DNA of 64,000 nt from Lacihabitans sp. CCS-44. GTDB lineage: Bacteria; Bacteroidota; Bacteroidia; Cytophagales; Spirosomataceae. Below the pieces are notes generated by a model. The model did no database searches. It had not been told where the DNA came from and worked only from the letters and a program-made list of their open reading frames with translations. Made by a program: the position numbers and the translations under genes. Position 1 is the stretch's first letter; every line of letters begins with the position of its first letter. Below are positions 1-8,496 of the stretch, piece after piece. The stretch is taken from NCBI RefSeq assembly GCF_024343735.1, contig NZ_RJUE01000061.1, positions 248,001-312,000 on the forward strand, written 5' to 3'.

Positions 1-1
1 A

Positions 2-247
2 GCAGTGCTTACGGATGCTATTGTTAGGTTGATTCCTGGAGTTATAAACGACGAAACATCCGCACTAACAGATTCATTTCAAGATGATTTACTCGCACCA
101 CCCGTTTATACCCGCCCAGCAGACTTTGAAGGCACGAAAGTACCTGAGATTTTGATGTCAGGTAACGAGAAGTTAATCAACGATTGGCGACTCGAAAAAT
201 CTATCGAAAGAACCACCCAAAGGAGGCCCGATTTATTGACAAAATGA
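2..247 (+). CDS. trmD: TrmD, tRNA (guanine-37-N1)-methyltransferase, C-terminal part
   Basis: This is the last 81 codons of a gene that begins before the window; the frame is open to the left edge, so the GTG near base 5 is not its start. The protein shows the typical TrmD C-terminal domain: RLIPGV, a TRP segment, and SGN followed by a Trp-Arg pair. TrmD uses S-adenosylmethionine to methylate G37 next to the anticodon of several tRNAs, which prevents frameshifting. The active-site knot lies outside the window. The stop codon falls just before the gyrA promoter, so gyrA is probably transcribed separately. Confidence 0.93.
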   Translation, partial: AVLTDAIVRLIPGVINDETSALTDSFQDDLLAPPVYTRPADFEGTKVPEILMSGNEKLINDWRLEKSIERTTQRRPDLLTK

Positions 248-278
248 TTGCATATTTTGAGAGAAATTTGTATTTTTG
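248..278 (+). promoter_or_regulatory. Predicted gyrA promoter (TTG-N20-TATTTTTG)
   Basis: A TTG at 248-250 is followed after 20 bases by TATTTTTG at 271-278. This fits the Bacteroidota -33/-7 consensus (TTG, 19-21 bases, TAnnTTTG). Transcription would begin near 283 and leave a leader of about 50 bases before the gyrA ATG. It starts directly after the trmD stop codon. No experimental support. Confidence 0.5.
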
Positions 279-335
279 AAAGAAATTAAAAGAATCTTAA
301 TTACTAAATATTTTTAGAATCCTTCACCCCAATTT

Positions 336-2945
336 ATGGCAGAAGAAAGCGAAAATCAAGAGTCAGGTGCCGGAATCCACGGTACAATTATCCCAATCAA
401 TATAGAGGATGAAATGAGGGGAGCATACATTGATTATTCAATGTCAGTAATTGTTTCCCGTGCATTGCCAGACGTAAGAGATGGTTTCAAGCCCGTGCAC
501 AGAAGAGTCCTTTACGGAATGTCAGAGTTAGGCGTTTTTCACAATAGACCTTATAAAAAATCAGCCCGTATTGTAGGAGAAGTTTTGGGTAAATATCACC
601 CGCATGGCGACTCGTCCGTTTATGATACCATGGTAAGAATGGCCCAGCCGTGGTCTTTGAGGTATCCATTGGTCGATGGCCAAGGAAACTTCGGTTCTGT
701 GGATGGTGACTCACCAGCAGCCATGCGTTACACAGAAGCACGTTTGCGTAGAATAGCAGAAGAAATGCTGGCCGATATCAACAAAGAAACGGTTGATTTC
801 CAACCCAACTTTGATGATTCACTTACTGAACCATCGGTACTTCCAGCTAGAATTCCAAATTTGTTGCTCAACGGTACATCAGGTATTGCTGTAGGTATGG
901 CCACAAACATGGCTCCACATTGCCTCAACGAAGTGGTCGATGGTATAACGGCCTACATAGAGAATCCAGAAATTGAGATTGAAGAATTGATGCACCATAT
1001 CAAAGCCCCTGATTTCCCAACTGGCGGTATTATCTATGGTTATAGTGGTGTAAAATCAGCCTTCGAAACAGGAAGAGGAAGAATCGTTATCAGGTCTGTT
1101 GCTAACTTTGAAGTTTCCAAAACAGGAAAAGAGCAAATCGTTGTGACAGAAATCCCATATATGGTCAATAAGGCCAATATGATAGAGAAAACTGCTCAAC
1201 TTATCAACGAGAAAAAAATAGAAGGGATCTCAGACCTTAGAGATGAGTCGGATAGAGAGGGTTTAAGAATAGTTTATGACCTCAAGCGTGACGCTGTACC
1301 AAATGTAGTGCTCAACAACCTCTACAAATATACCCAGCTTCAGTCTTCATTTAGTATTAACAACGTGGCCTTGGTTAAAGGCAGGCCTGTTACATTAAAT
1401 CTCAAAGATTTAATAAAATACTATGTGGAACACCGAATGGAAGTGATAACGCGTAAAACGCAGTTTGAACTTAAAGAGGCAGAGAAAAGAGCCCACATTT
1501 TAGAAGGTTTATTGATTGCACTGGATCATTTAGACCAGGTAATTGCCTTAATCAGAGGTTCAAAAGACCCAGACGAAGCAAGAGCAGGATTGATGTCAAA
1601 CTTCAGTTTGTCTGAAATTCAAGCCAGAGCAATTCTCGACATGAGATTGCAAAGATTGACAGGACTTGAGCGTGACAAAATCACTGAAGAGTACAAGCAA
1701 ATCAAAGAATTAATAGACGAATTGAACTCAATCTTGGCTTCTGAAGAGAAGAAAAAAGAAATCATTAAGACTGACCTTCAAGACCTTAAGGCCAAGTTTG
1801 GCGATCCTCGTAGATCAAAGATTGAAATGGTAGGAGGGGAGTTTAATATCGAAGATATGATTCCTGACGATGAAATGTTGGTGACAGTTTCGAGTCAAGG
1901 ATATATCAAAAGAACCAATCTCGCTGAATATAAAACACAAGGTAGGGGTGGTACCGGTTCTAGAGGTGTAAAAACCAAAGACGAAGATTATACTGAGCAT
2001 TTGTTTATGGCCACAAACCACAATTATTTACTATTTTTCACAGAAAAAGGTAAGTTGTTCTGGCTGAGGGTATTTGAAACTCCTGAAGGAAACAAAACTT
2101 CGAAAGGAAGAGCTATTCAGAACCTCATAAACATTGAGTCGGACGATAAAATCAAGGCAGTTTTAAATGTTAAAACATTGACTGACGAGGATTATATCAA
2201 AAACAACTATATCGTGATGTGTACCCAAAAAGGCACTGTCAAGAAAACATTGCTGGAATTGTACTCACGTCCACGTCAAAATGGTATCATAGCTATCAAC
2301 ATCAACGACGGTGACACATTGATAGACGTTGCTTTGACAAACGGAAGTGATTACATCATAATAGCCGCAAGCCAAGGTAAGGCAGTTCGTTTCCATGAAG
2401 CAGGTATCAGACCAATGGGACGAGGTGCCACAGGCGTAAGAGGTATTTCTCTTGCTGAAAATGATTATGCCATAGGTATGATATGTGTAGGTAGAGAAGA
2501 TGCCCAGCTTCTAGTCGTTTCAGAGAATGGTTTTGGAAAACGTTCAGATATAGAAGATTACCGAATCACCTCAAGAGGAGCAAAGGGTGTTAAAACTCTT
2601 AATATCACAGATAAAGTGGGTAACTTGGTAGCCATCAAAGAGGTGACAGATGAAGATGACTTGATGATAATTACCAATAGAGGAATTGCAATTAGAATTC
2701 ACGTTTCAGATCTCCGGATTATGGGCAGAAATACGCAAGGTGTAAAACTTATCAAACTAAGTGATAAAGACGGTATTGCCTCTGTAACCAGAATTGTAAG
2801 AGAAGAAGATGAAGAAGAGATTGTAGAAGGTGAGGCGACTGTGGTAGAAGAGGGCACAGAAACAATTATTACAGACACTGTTGCTCCTGAAAACAATGCC
2901 GACGAATCATCCGAAGAAGAATCTTCAGAGGAGACTGAAAATTAA
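336..2945 (+). CDS. gyrA: DNA gyrase subunit A
   Basis: GyrA is the DNA-cleaving and religating subunit of gyrase and introduces negative supercoils together with GyrB. The catalytic tyrosine is Tyr132 in AAMRYTEAR. The quinolone-determining stretch reads [10 protein letters not shown] (residues 88-97); it keeps Ser93 and Asp97 at the positions of E. coli Ser83 and Asp87, so no classic resistance substitution is present. The C-terminal pinwheel has a GyrA-box-like QGRGGTG in place of QRRGGKG, so the wrapping motif is altered. The last 60 or so residues form a strongly acidic tail rich in Glu. The length of 869 aa is normal for the phylum. The gene appears monocistronic behind its own promoter, followed by a separate TPR gene. 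Confidence 0.98.
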   Translation: MAEESENQESGAGIHGTIIPINIEDEMRGAYIDYSMSVIVSRALPDVRDGFKPVHRRVLYGMSELGVFHNRPYKKSARIVGEVLGKYHPHGDSSVYDTMVRMAQPWSLRYPLVDGQGNFGSVDGDSPAAMRYTEARLRRIAEEMLADINKETVDFQPNFDDSLTEPSVLPARIPNLLLNGTSGIAVGMATNMAPHCLNEVVDGITAYIENPEIEIEELMHHIKAPDFPTGGIIYGYSGVKSAFETGRGRIVIRSVANFEVSKTGKEQIVVTEIPYMVNKANMIEKTAQLINEKKIEGISDLRDESDREGLRIVYDLKRDAVPNVVLNNLYKYTQLQSSFSINNVALVKGRPVTLNLKDLIKYYVEHRMEVITRKTQFELKEAEKRAHILEGLLIALDHLDQVIALIRGSKDPDEARAGLMSNFSLSEIQARAILDMRLQRLTGLERDKITEEYKQIKELIDELNSILASEEKKKEIIKTDLQDLKAKFGDPRRSKIEMVGGEFNIEDMIPDDEMLVTVSSQGYIKRTNLAEYKTQGRGGTGSRGVKTKDEDYTEHLFMATNHNYLLFFTEKGKLFWLRVFETPEGNKTSKGRAIQNLINIESDDKIKAVLNVKTLTDEDYIKNNYIVMCTQKGTVKKTLLELYSRPRQNGIIAININDGDTLIDVALTNGSDYIIIAASQGKAVRFHEAGIRPMGRGATGVRGISLAENDYAIGMICVGREDAQLLVVSENGFGKRSDIEDYRITSRGAKGVKTLNITDKVGNLVAIKEVTDEDDLMIITNRGIAIRIHVSDLRIMGRNTQGVKLIKLSDKDGIASVTRIVREEDEEEIVEGEATVVEEGTETIITDTVAPENNADESSEEESSEETEN

Positions 2946-3023
2946 TGAATTGTTAAATTAAAGAATAAAATAAACTTAGTTGTATTTATAAGTCTAATGA
3001 TAAACAAAACTCGATATCAAAAA

Positions 3024-4433
3024 ATGAAAAAACTTATTTTAGCCTCAATTGTAGGGTTTGCTTCCCTCAATGCTTCTGCTCAGGCAGATCCTATGAAAGA
3101 ACTTATGTGTAAAGGGTATACAGATGCCATAGATAAGGGTATAAAGAATACGCAAAACCCGAAGCAGAGTGGGAAAAGTGCTACTTGGGTAAAGCTGGGT
3201 GATGCTTATCTAGACCTTGGATTGAGCTGTGGCACTGACTCTTCAGCAACTCAAAAAGCCTATGATACTTACCTGAAAGCTTTAGAAGTAGAGAAAGCTG
3301 CAGGTGGCAAAAAAGCTAAAGAGATTGAAGAAATTTTAAAGTCAAAAAGACTTGGTGATGGATTCTTGCAACAAGGTGCTGCATATTACAATTCTAAAAA
3401 CATGGTAATGGCAGGCAAATTCTTTGGACAAAGTTCAAAAATTAATGACAAAGATTCTACTTCAGCTTTGTATGCTGGTATTGTTGATCAATCATTGGGC
3501 AACAACGCAGCAGCAATTCAAAGCTTCAAGACCTATTTTGCCAATGGAGGAAAAGATCCTGCTGTATTTTATAGCTTGGCTCAAATCTATAAAATAGAGA
3601 AGAAGTTTCCTGAGGCGGTAGAAATACTGAAGAAAGGAGCGGAGATACATCCAAATGATAAAGATTTGAAAAATGAAATTATCAACACTTACATATCTTC
3701 CAATAACATCGAAGGAGCCATTAATGATTTGGAGAAAATGGTTGCCGCCGATGGAGGAAAGAATAGTATGAATATGTCCAACTTGGCTTTATTGTATGAT
3801 AGTAAATCTCAAGAGATAAATAATGATATACAAAAGATAAAAGACAAACTTTCAAAAGGAAGTACAGACGACTTAGAAAAGAAACTTTTGTCAGAGAAAG
3901 ACAAACTTTCTATTTACGAAGGGGAAATTGTAACCCTTACAGCTAAAATGAAGAAAGAGCCAAAAACTGCTGCTGCTACCAAGAAAAGAATTGCGGAAGT
4001 AACTAGTCAAAAAGTAGCAATTGAGGAGGGTATAGCCAAAATTAATGGCGAAATTGAAAGCAAAAAAGCAAGTATGTCGGGTAATTCTGACGCGGCAAAA
4101 CTTCCAGCTCTTGAGGCTAAGTTTAAAGAACTGAAAGAAAAAGCTCTTTCATATTATAAGAGAACTTTGGAAATTGATCCAAATAATTATGATGCAAACT
4201 TCAATTTAGCGGTTTTGTATTTCAACGAAGCTGTAGAAACCAAAAGAGCCGTAGATGCTATGGATATGAAAACTTTTCAAGCCGAAGGTAAAGCGATAGA
4301 AACAAAAGCTTGTGAGCAATTCAATACCTCAAAGCCATATTTTGACAAATGTAAATCTCTGAAATCAGATGATGAGGCAGTTTCGGAGAATTTAAAAAAT
4401 CTAGAAAGAATATTGGAGCAGTGTAAAAAGTAA
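3024..4433 (+). CDS. Secreted TPR-repeat protein
   Basis: A protein of about 469 aa. I chose the ATG at 3024 over the one at 2997 because it puts a clean signal peptide (MKKLILASIVGFASLNASAQ) at the N-terminus. The mature part holds several tetratricopeptide-like helical pairs, with repeats visible around residues 130-270 and again near the C-terminus (YYKRTLEIDPNNYDANFNLAVLY). Between them, around residues 265-350, is a lysine- and glutamate-rich predicted coiled coil. TPR proteins act as scaffolds, so a periplasmic assembly role is plausible, but no specific function can be assigned. It is followed by a strong terminator, and no operon partner is visible. Confidence 0.85.
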   Translation: MKKLILASIVGFASLNASAQADPMKELMCKGYTDAIDKGIKNTQNPKQSGKSATWVKLGDAYLDLGLSCGTDSSATQKAYDTYLKALEVEKAAGGKKAKEIEEILKSKRLGDGFLQQGAAYYNSKNMVMAGKFFGQSSKINDKDSTSALYAGIVDQSLGNNAAAIQSFKTYFANGGKDPAVFYSLAQIYKIEKKFPEAVEILKKGAEIHPNDKDLKNEIINTYISSNNIEGAINDLEKMVAADGGKNSMNMSNLALLYDSKSQEINNDIQKIKDKLSKGSTDDLEKKLLSEKDKLSIYEGEIVTLTAKMKKEPKTAAATKKRIAEVTSQKVAIEEGIAKINGEIESKKASMSGNSDAAKLPALEAKFKELKEKALSYYKRTLEIDPNNYDANFNLAVLYFNEAVETKRAVDAMDMKTFQAEGKAIETKACEQFNTSKPYFDKCKSLKSDDEAVSENLKNLERILEQCKK

Positions 4434-4468
4434 AAATAAAGCCACTCTAGAAGGGTGGCTTTATTTTT
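4434..4468 (+). terminator. Rho-independent terminator after the TPR gene
   Basis: A perfect 12-bp stem (4434-4445 pairing with 4455-4466) encloses a 9-base loop and ends in a T-rich run. It begins right after the stop codon of the secreted TPR protein gene. Confidence 0.9.
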
Positions 4469-4798
4469 AGAATATCTATTTAACATAATATAAATTATAC
4501 AACAAATATAAATACACATTTCATAGTCTCATATACCGATTTCAAGAAAATATGAAAATAGTGAAATAATTTGAGACAGCTTCTTCAGTCAGATTTGACA
4601 ATCAGAAAAAAGTAAAAGGAATTTTATTGCACAAGAAAATAGTTAAGACTATACACTTTAAAGCATATCGCTTTAGCTTCTAAAATTTTTTGCGACGAAT
4701 GCACAAATACTTTTTCGAATGATTTTTTTTATTTCGTGGCAATTCTCAATTAATGGACTTCAAGTCCGTAAGGTTAATTTTTAGCATTGTGAAAAAAA
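4469..4798. other. Intergenic stretch with no recognisable gene
   Basis: About 330 AT-rich bases lie between the terminator of the TPR gene and the 3' end of the minus-strand HTH gene. I see no open frame of note, tRNA, repeat or clear promoter in it. Confidence 0.6.
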
Positions 4799-5215
4799 TT
4801 AGGATGGATCGAAAGTGCTGAAAGTATTGTCAGAATAAAACACGACTATTTTTTGAATACTTTTATTGCCATTTTTAAAGGCTTGAGAATTCAATATTTC
4901 TGCGTCATTGTCAGGGGATTTATTTTCATTCGATTCTCGTGAAGAATAAAAACCACTAAAAAGTGCGTTAAAGTCTTTATTTTTAACAATTTGAGCCACA
5001 ATATCCATGTCTAAATCTTCGTCATCAGAAATCCAATTAAAGCCCAATTCAGGAAACTTAGAGACAATCTTCTGGATTATCTCCAAACTAGCCTTATTTC
5101 TGCCAGAAAGTATGTGACTTATGATTGGCCGATTCACGCCGATGTAATCAGCAAACCTTGTTGAGGTCAATCCTAGGCCAATTATTAATGCCTCTATTTT
5201 ATCTCTTAAGCTCAT
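4799..5215 (-). CDS. HTH (XRE/Cro-like) transcriptional regulator
   Basis: A 138-aa protein with an N-terminal helix-turn-helix domain of the phage-repressor type at about residues 5-65; the recognition region reads TRFADYIGVNRPIISHILSG. The remaining 70 residues are polar and low in complexity, with no recognised domain, and the protein ends in a short hydrophobic stretch. It could bind DNA as a dimer. Just upstream lie five copies of a palindrome (TTTACAnnTGTAAA type), two of which overlap the predicted -7 and -33 boxes of this gene, which suggests negative autoregulation. Its targets beyond itself are unknown. A neighbouring predicted sRNA promoter carries one of the same palindromes. Confidence 0.85.
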   Translation of the reverse strand: MSLRDKIEALIIGLGLTSTRFADYIGVNRPIISHILSGRNKASLEIIQKIVSKFPELGFNWISDDEDLDMDIVAQIVKNKDFNALFSGFYSSRESNENKSPDNDAEILNSQAFKNGNKSIQKIVVFYSDNTFSTFDPS

Positions 5216-5264
5216 ATTTACAAAAGTAAACTAAAAAATATATTACAATTCTAAACCATTTTTA

Positions 5265-5296
5265 CAAATGTAAATCATTAAGTTTACATTTGCAAA
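5265..5296 (-). promoter_or_regulatory. Predicted promoter of the HTH regulator
   Basis: On the minus strand, TTTG (5296-5293) is followed after 20 bases by TACATTTG (5272-5265), a good fit to the Bacteroidota -33/-7 pattern. The start of transcription would be near 5260, about 45 bases before the ATG. Both boxes lie inside operator-like palindromes. Confidence 0.5.
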
Positions 5297-5409
5297 TAAT
5301 CAACAATTAACATTTGTAATTTATAACTTATTTATTATTAGTTAGATATAAATATTCTAAGAGTAAGGTTTTTGAATAAAAGGGAGCCAAAAAAATATTT
5401 AGGAAAAAG

Positions 5410-5442
5410 TTTGGATTCTAATTAAGAAAGAATTTACATTTG
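5410..5442 (+). promoter_or_regulatory. Predicted plus-strand promoter (TTTG-N21-TACATTTG)
   Basis: TTTG at 5410-5413 and TACATTTG at 5435-5442 are separated by 21 bases. The -7 box is part of the fifth operator-like palindrome. No protein-coding frame follows; a strong hairpin terminator lies 60-95 bases downstream, which suggests a short untranslated transcript. Confidence 0.4.
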
Positions 5443-5448
5443 TATAGA

Positions 5449-5537
5449 CTTATATGCTTTCACTCATAAAAACGTGCTACATAATCTACTCAATGATTAA
5501 CAAAAAAGGGCTATCAATCCAATGATGCCCTTTTTTT
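5449..5537 (+). ncRNA. Candidate small RNA of about 90 nt
   Basis: The interval runs from the transcription start predicted by the promoter at 5410-5442 to the T-run of the hairpin at 5501-5537. It contains no start codon followed by a useful frame. I recognise no known RNA family. The terminator could equally belong to dapD on the other strand, so this call rests on the pairing of a good promoter with a terminator and remains tentative. Confidence 0.3.
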
Positions 5538-5538
5538 G
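5501..5538. terminator. Bidirectional hairpin terminator
   Basis: CAAAAAAGGGC at 5501-5511 pairs with GCCCTTTTTTT at 5527-5537. An inner ATCA/TGAT helix (5513-5516 with 5523-5526) extends the stem past a one-base bulge. There are T-runs on both strands. It ends dapD on the minus strand and may end the candidate plus-strand small RNA. Confidence 0.85.
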
Positions 5539-5562
5539 TGCCTAAAATAGAGTTCTTATAGC

Positions 5563-6381
5563 TTATACAGTAACATTATTTTCTCTCAAAGCCTCATTAA
5601 GCGAAGTTTTAAGGTCTGTACTTTCCTTTCTTTTGCCGATAATTAAAGCACAAGGTACGCCGTAATCGCCCGCAGGGAACGATTTAGTGATGGTTCCTGG
5701 TATAACAACAGAGTTTTCAGGAACAAATCCAATGTATTGAACTGGCTCTGGACCAGTTACATCTATTATTTTTGAACTGCCTGTAATGGTTACACCCGCA
5801 CCAAGCACAGCTCTTTTAGATATATGAGCTCCTTCAACCACAATACACCTAGAACCGATAAATGCACCATCTTCAATAATTACAGGCGAGGCTTGAGCAG
5901 GTTCTAATACACCTCCTATACCCACACCGCCACTTAAATGCACATCTTTGCCAATTTGAGCACAGCTGCCTACAGTAGCCCAAGTATCCACCATAGTGCC
6001 GCTATCCACATAAGCACCGATGTTCACATAGCTCGGCATCAAGATTACTCCAGGTGCTATATATGATCCATAACGTGCAACGGCTGGCGGAACTACACGC
6101 ACACCCAATGCTTTGTAATTATTTTTTAATTGCATTTTATCGTGAAATTCAAAAATACCAACTTCTTGAACTTCCATCTGTCTCAAAGGAAAATACAAAA
6201 TAATTGCCTTCTTAACCCATTCGTTAGTAACCCACTTGTCTTCACTATTTTTATTAGCAACTCTTAGTTCCCCATCATTTACTAATTTTACTACTTCGTT
6301 TATTGCATTTACTACAGCAGCATCCTTTAATTGCTCGCGATTTTCCCAAGCCGCCAAAATGATCTTTTCCAATTCTTTCAT
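5563..6381 (-). CDS. dapD: 2,3,4,5-tetrahydropyridine-2,6-dicarboxylate N-succinyltransferase
   Basis: DapD transfers succinate from succinyl-CoA to tetrahydrodipicolinate in the succinylase branch of the diaminopimelate/lysine pathway, supplying both lysine and peptidoglycan cross-links. The 272 aa match the family length. An N-terminal helical domain (about residues 1-95) is followed by a left-handed beta-helix of hexapeptide repeats (about 100-240), with family signatures such as NIGAYVDSGTMVDTWATVGS and GGVGIGGVLEP. The protein starts MKELEKII at an ATG. The gene stands alone between the operator cluster and gapA. The pathway partner dapB lies 12 kb away in this window. Confidence 0.97.
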   Translation of the reverse strand: MKELEKIILAAWENREQLKDAAVVNAINEVVKLVNDGELRVANKNSEDKWVTNEWVKKAIILYFPLRQMEVQEVGIFEFHDKMQLKNNYKALGVRVVPPAVARYGSYIAPGVILMPSYVNIGAYVDSGTMVDTWATVGSCAQIGKDVHLSGGVGIGGVLEPAQASPVIIEDGAFIGSRCIVVEGAHISKRAVLGAGVTITGSSKIIDVTGPEPVQYIGFVPENSVVIPGTITKSFPAGDYGVPCALIIGKRKESTDLKTSLNEALRENNVTV

Positions 6382-6706
6382 TTGTAAAAATTATAGAAAT
6401 TAATTATTGATTAATACTCAGCCAAAAATGACATAAAACACTGATTTAGTTTCGTTAATGCCTTGAAAAATAGCAAAATGCTGCATTTTAGAAATTATAG
6501 ATTACTAAGCCAAATTTTATTCTGTTTTAGACTATTAGAATACAAATATAAAAAAAGAGCATTAGTAAATATCATTAGTATTTAAGTAATTTTGACACTA
6601 TTTTTATTAGCAATATCTCCCCTGCTTAGTAATTGTACTTATCTAGATTTTAATTGTAAAATTTTGTACTACATTGAAGTCTTTCTTTAAAATATTAGGT
6701 CTTAAA
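6382..6706. other. Divergent intergenic region dapD/gapA
   Basis: About 325 AT-rich bases separate the dapD start from the gapA promoter. I see no open frame or structured RNA. The dapD promoter should lie here on the minus strand, but no sequence close to the consensus stood out. Confidence 0.5.
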
Positions 6707-6737
6707 TTGTTATTGGTATATATTATTTATAATTTTG
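6707..6737 (+). promoter_or_regulatory. Predicted gapA promoter (TTG-N20-TAATTTTG)
   Basis: TTG at 6707-6709 and TAATTTTG at 6730-6737, followed by C, match the Bacteroidota -33 and -7 elements with 20-base spacing. The leader would be about 27 bases long. Confidence 0.6.
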
Positions 6738-6769
6738 CATATCTTTTTTTTACAAAAAAATTATAACGA

Positions 6770-7780
6770 ATGAAGAACGTCAAAGTAGCAATTAATGGTT
6801 TTGGTCGCATTGGTAAACTAGTTTATCGTCAGATATACAACATGGAAGGCATCGATGTGGTAGCCATTAACGATTTAACTAGCCCTAAAACATTGGCTCA
6901 TTTACTAAAATACGATACAGCCCAAGGTCGTTTCGACGAGAAAGTTGAAGCAACTGACAGTGCAATTATCGTAAACGGTGAGACAATTAATATTTATGCA
7001 CAAAGAGATCCTTCGTTGATTCCTTGGGGTGAGCATGATGTAGATGTAGTATTAGAATGTACAGGTTTCTTTACAAGCGTAGAGTCTGCTTCGGCACACT
7101 TAAAGGCTGGTGCTAAGAAAGTTGTGATTTCTGCTCCAGCAACAGGCGACTTGAAAACGATTGTTTTCAATGTAAACCATGATGTTTTGGACGGTTCGGA
7201 GACCATAATTAGTGGTGCATCTTGTACAACTAACTGCTTGGCACCTATGGCACAAGTTTTAGAGAAAGAATATGGTATTATAAATGGTTTGATGACTACG
7301 GTTCACGCCTACACCAACGACCAAAATACACAAGATTCTCCTCACGCCAAAGGAGATTTGAGAAGAGGTAGAGCTGCTGCACATAACATAGTACCTAACA
7401 GTACTGGGGCGGCAAAAGCAATCGGTTTGGTATTACCTAGCTTGAAAGGTAAATTGGACGGATCTGCTCAGAGAGTTCCTACACTTACAGGTTCATTGAC
7501 AGAATTGACTGCCATAGTAGGAAAAAATACTACAGTTGCCGAAATTAATGCTGCTATGAAAGCTGCTGCCAACGAAAGTTTTGGATACACTGAAGATGAA
7601 ATAGTAAGTAGCGACATCATCGGAATCAGCTATGGTTCATTGTTTGATGCTACTCAAACTAAAGTTTCAGCTGTTGGTGATACACAATTGGTAAGAGTTG
7701 TTAGCTGGTATGACAACGAAATGTCTTACGTTTCACAGTTGGTTCGTACAGTTAAATACTTTGCAGGATTGATTAAATAA
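6770..7780 (+). CDS. gapA: Glyceraldehyde-3-phosphate dehydrogenase, type I
   Basis: This glycolytic enzyme oxidises and phosphorylates glyceraldehyde 3-phosphate to 1,3-bisphosphoglycerate with NAD. The Rossmann motif INGFGRIGK is at residues 8-16, and Asp35 after the second strand favours NAD over NADP. The catalytic cysteine is Cys152 in [11 protein letters not shown]. The C-terminal NEMSY signature ([12 protein letters not shown]) is present. The length of 336 aa is typical. The gene has its own promoter and a strong terminator, and is convergent with trmB. It is the only glycolytic gene in the window. Confidence 0.98.
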   Translation: MKNVKVAINGFGRIGKLVYRQIYNMEGIDVVAINDLTSPKTLAHLLKYDTAQGRFDEKVEATDSAIIVNGETINIYAQRDPSLIPWGEHDVDVVLECTGFFTSVESASAHLKAGAKKVVISAPATGDLKTIVFNVNHDVLDGSETIISGASCTTNCLAPMAQVLEKEYGIINGLMTTVHAYTNDQNTQDSPHAKGDLRRGRAAAHNIVPNSTGAAKAIGLVLPSLKGKLDGSAQRVPTLTGSLTELTAIVGKNTTVAEINAAMKAAANESFGYTEDEIVSSDIIGISYGSLFDATQTKVSAVGDTQLVRVVSWYDNEMSYVSQLVRTVKYFAGLIK

Positions 7781-7806
7781 TCACTTTTTCGAAGAAAAAT
7801 ATAGTT

Positions 7807-7841
7807 CATAAAAAAAGCCTCTTTACGAGGCTTTTTTTATG
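7807..7841. terminator. Bidirectional terminator shared by gapA and trmB
   Basis: A perfect 15-bp stem (7807-7821 with 7827-7841) encloses a 5-base loop, and both strands carry T-runs. It terminates gapA on the plus strand. On the minus strand the arm 7827-7841 lies inside the last codons of trmB and the trmB TAA stop lies at the loop, so the hairpin overlaps coding sequence. Confidence 0.92.
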
Positions 7842-8494
7842 AGTTTTGCTTTTAGATAATGGATTGTAGCTCCTTTTTCGTTAAATAATTTTTCGTAATG
7901 TGTGACAATATCAAAGTGACCTTCTCTCAAATCGGAGTTGTATAAATCGTCAGTATAATCCAGCAGTTCAAATTCTGGATCTGCCTTGATGACTTCTAAA
8001 GAATAATCAAAAAGAAACTCGCTATCGGTCTTTAAATGGAAAATTCCTTCGTTTTTTAAGTAGATTTTATATATATCTAAAAACTTTTGATTAGTAAGCC
8101 TTCTTTTTTCTTCCTTGTCTCTTGGCTGCGGATCTGGGTGAACTAGCCAGATTTCATCTATCTCTTCAGGTTCAAAAAACTCGTCTAAGTATTGAATGCC
8201 GGTTCTAAGAAAAGCCACATTGGACAAATTCAAATCCATTGCCTTTTTACTTCCTCTGGCTATTCTATCTCCTTTTATATCAACTCCAATAAAATTGACA
8301 TCTGGAAATTGTTTGCTTAAACCCACGGTATATTCTCCTTTTCCACAGGCCAATTCAACGGTAATGGGATTCGAATTTTTAAAAAAAACTTCATTCCATT
8401 TACCTTTTATGGAAGTATAAAGTTCTTTACCTCTTTCTATTACATTATCTGCAATGATATTATGCTCAAATCGATGTTGTTTCTTCCTTGACAA
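7823..8494 (-). CDS. trmB: tRNA (guanine-46-N7)-methyltransferase
   Basis: TrmB makes 7-methylguanosine at position 46 in the variable loop of tRNAs using S-adenosylmethionine. The methyltransferase fold begins with VELACGKGEY (about residues 46-55), followed by an acidic strand end (IGVDIKGDRI). The family motif near residue 120 reads HPDPQPRDKEEKRR, related to the usual FPDPWPKKRHHKRR. The length of 223 aa is normal. The start appears to be TTG at 8494, two bases after the folC stop, since no upstream ATG is available in frame. The last codons lie inside the terminator hairpin. It is the last gene of the folC-containing run. Confidence 0.92.
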   Translation of the reverse strand: MSRKKQHRFEHNIIADNVIERGKELYTSIKGKWNEVFFKNSNPITVELACGKGEYTVGLSKQFPDVNFIGVDIKGDRIARGSKKAMDLNLSNVAFLRTGIQYLDEFFEPEEIDEIWLVHPDPQPRDKEEKRRLTNQKFLDIYKIYLKNEGIFHLKTDSEFLFDYSLEVIKADPEFELLDYTDDLYNSDLREGHFDIVTHYEKLFNEKGATIHYLKAKLIKKAS

Positions 8495-8496
8495 AT

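Larger units (their letters stand above)
5217..5446. promoter_or_regulatory. Cluster of five operator-like palindromes (TTTACAnnTGTAAA)
   Basis: The sites are at 5217-5230 (imperfect), 5261-5274 (perfect inverted repeat), 5283-5296 (one mismatch), 5307-5320 (degenerate) and 5433-5446 (one arm degenerate). They lie in the region between the HTH regulator gene and the next gene, dapD. Three sit within 80 bases of the regulator start. Because TACATTTG also matches the Bacteroidota -7 consensus TAnnTTTG, several sites are simultaneously promoter elements, as expected for repression by steric block. Binding by the adjacent regulator is inferred, not shown. Confidence 0.6.

Noticed and set aside
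42-335. A separate short gene between trmD and gyrA
   Set aside because: The frame ending at 247 is the trmD C-terminus; the rest is promoter and leader.
597-635. Possible quinolone-resistance change in GyrA
   Set aside because: The Ser and Asp positions that usually mutate are intact ([10 protein letters not shown]).
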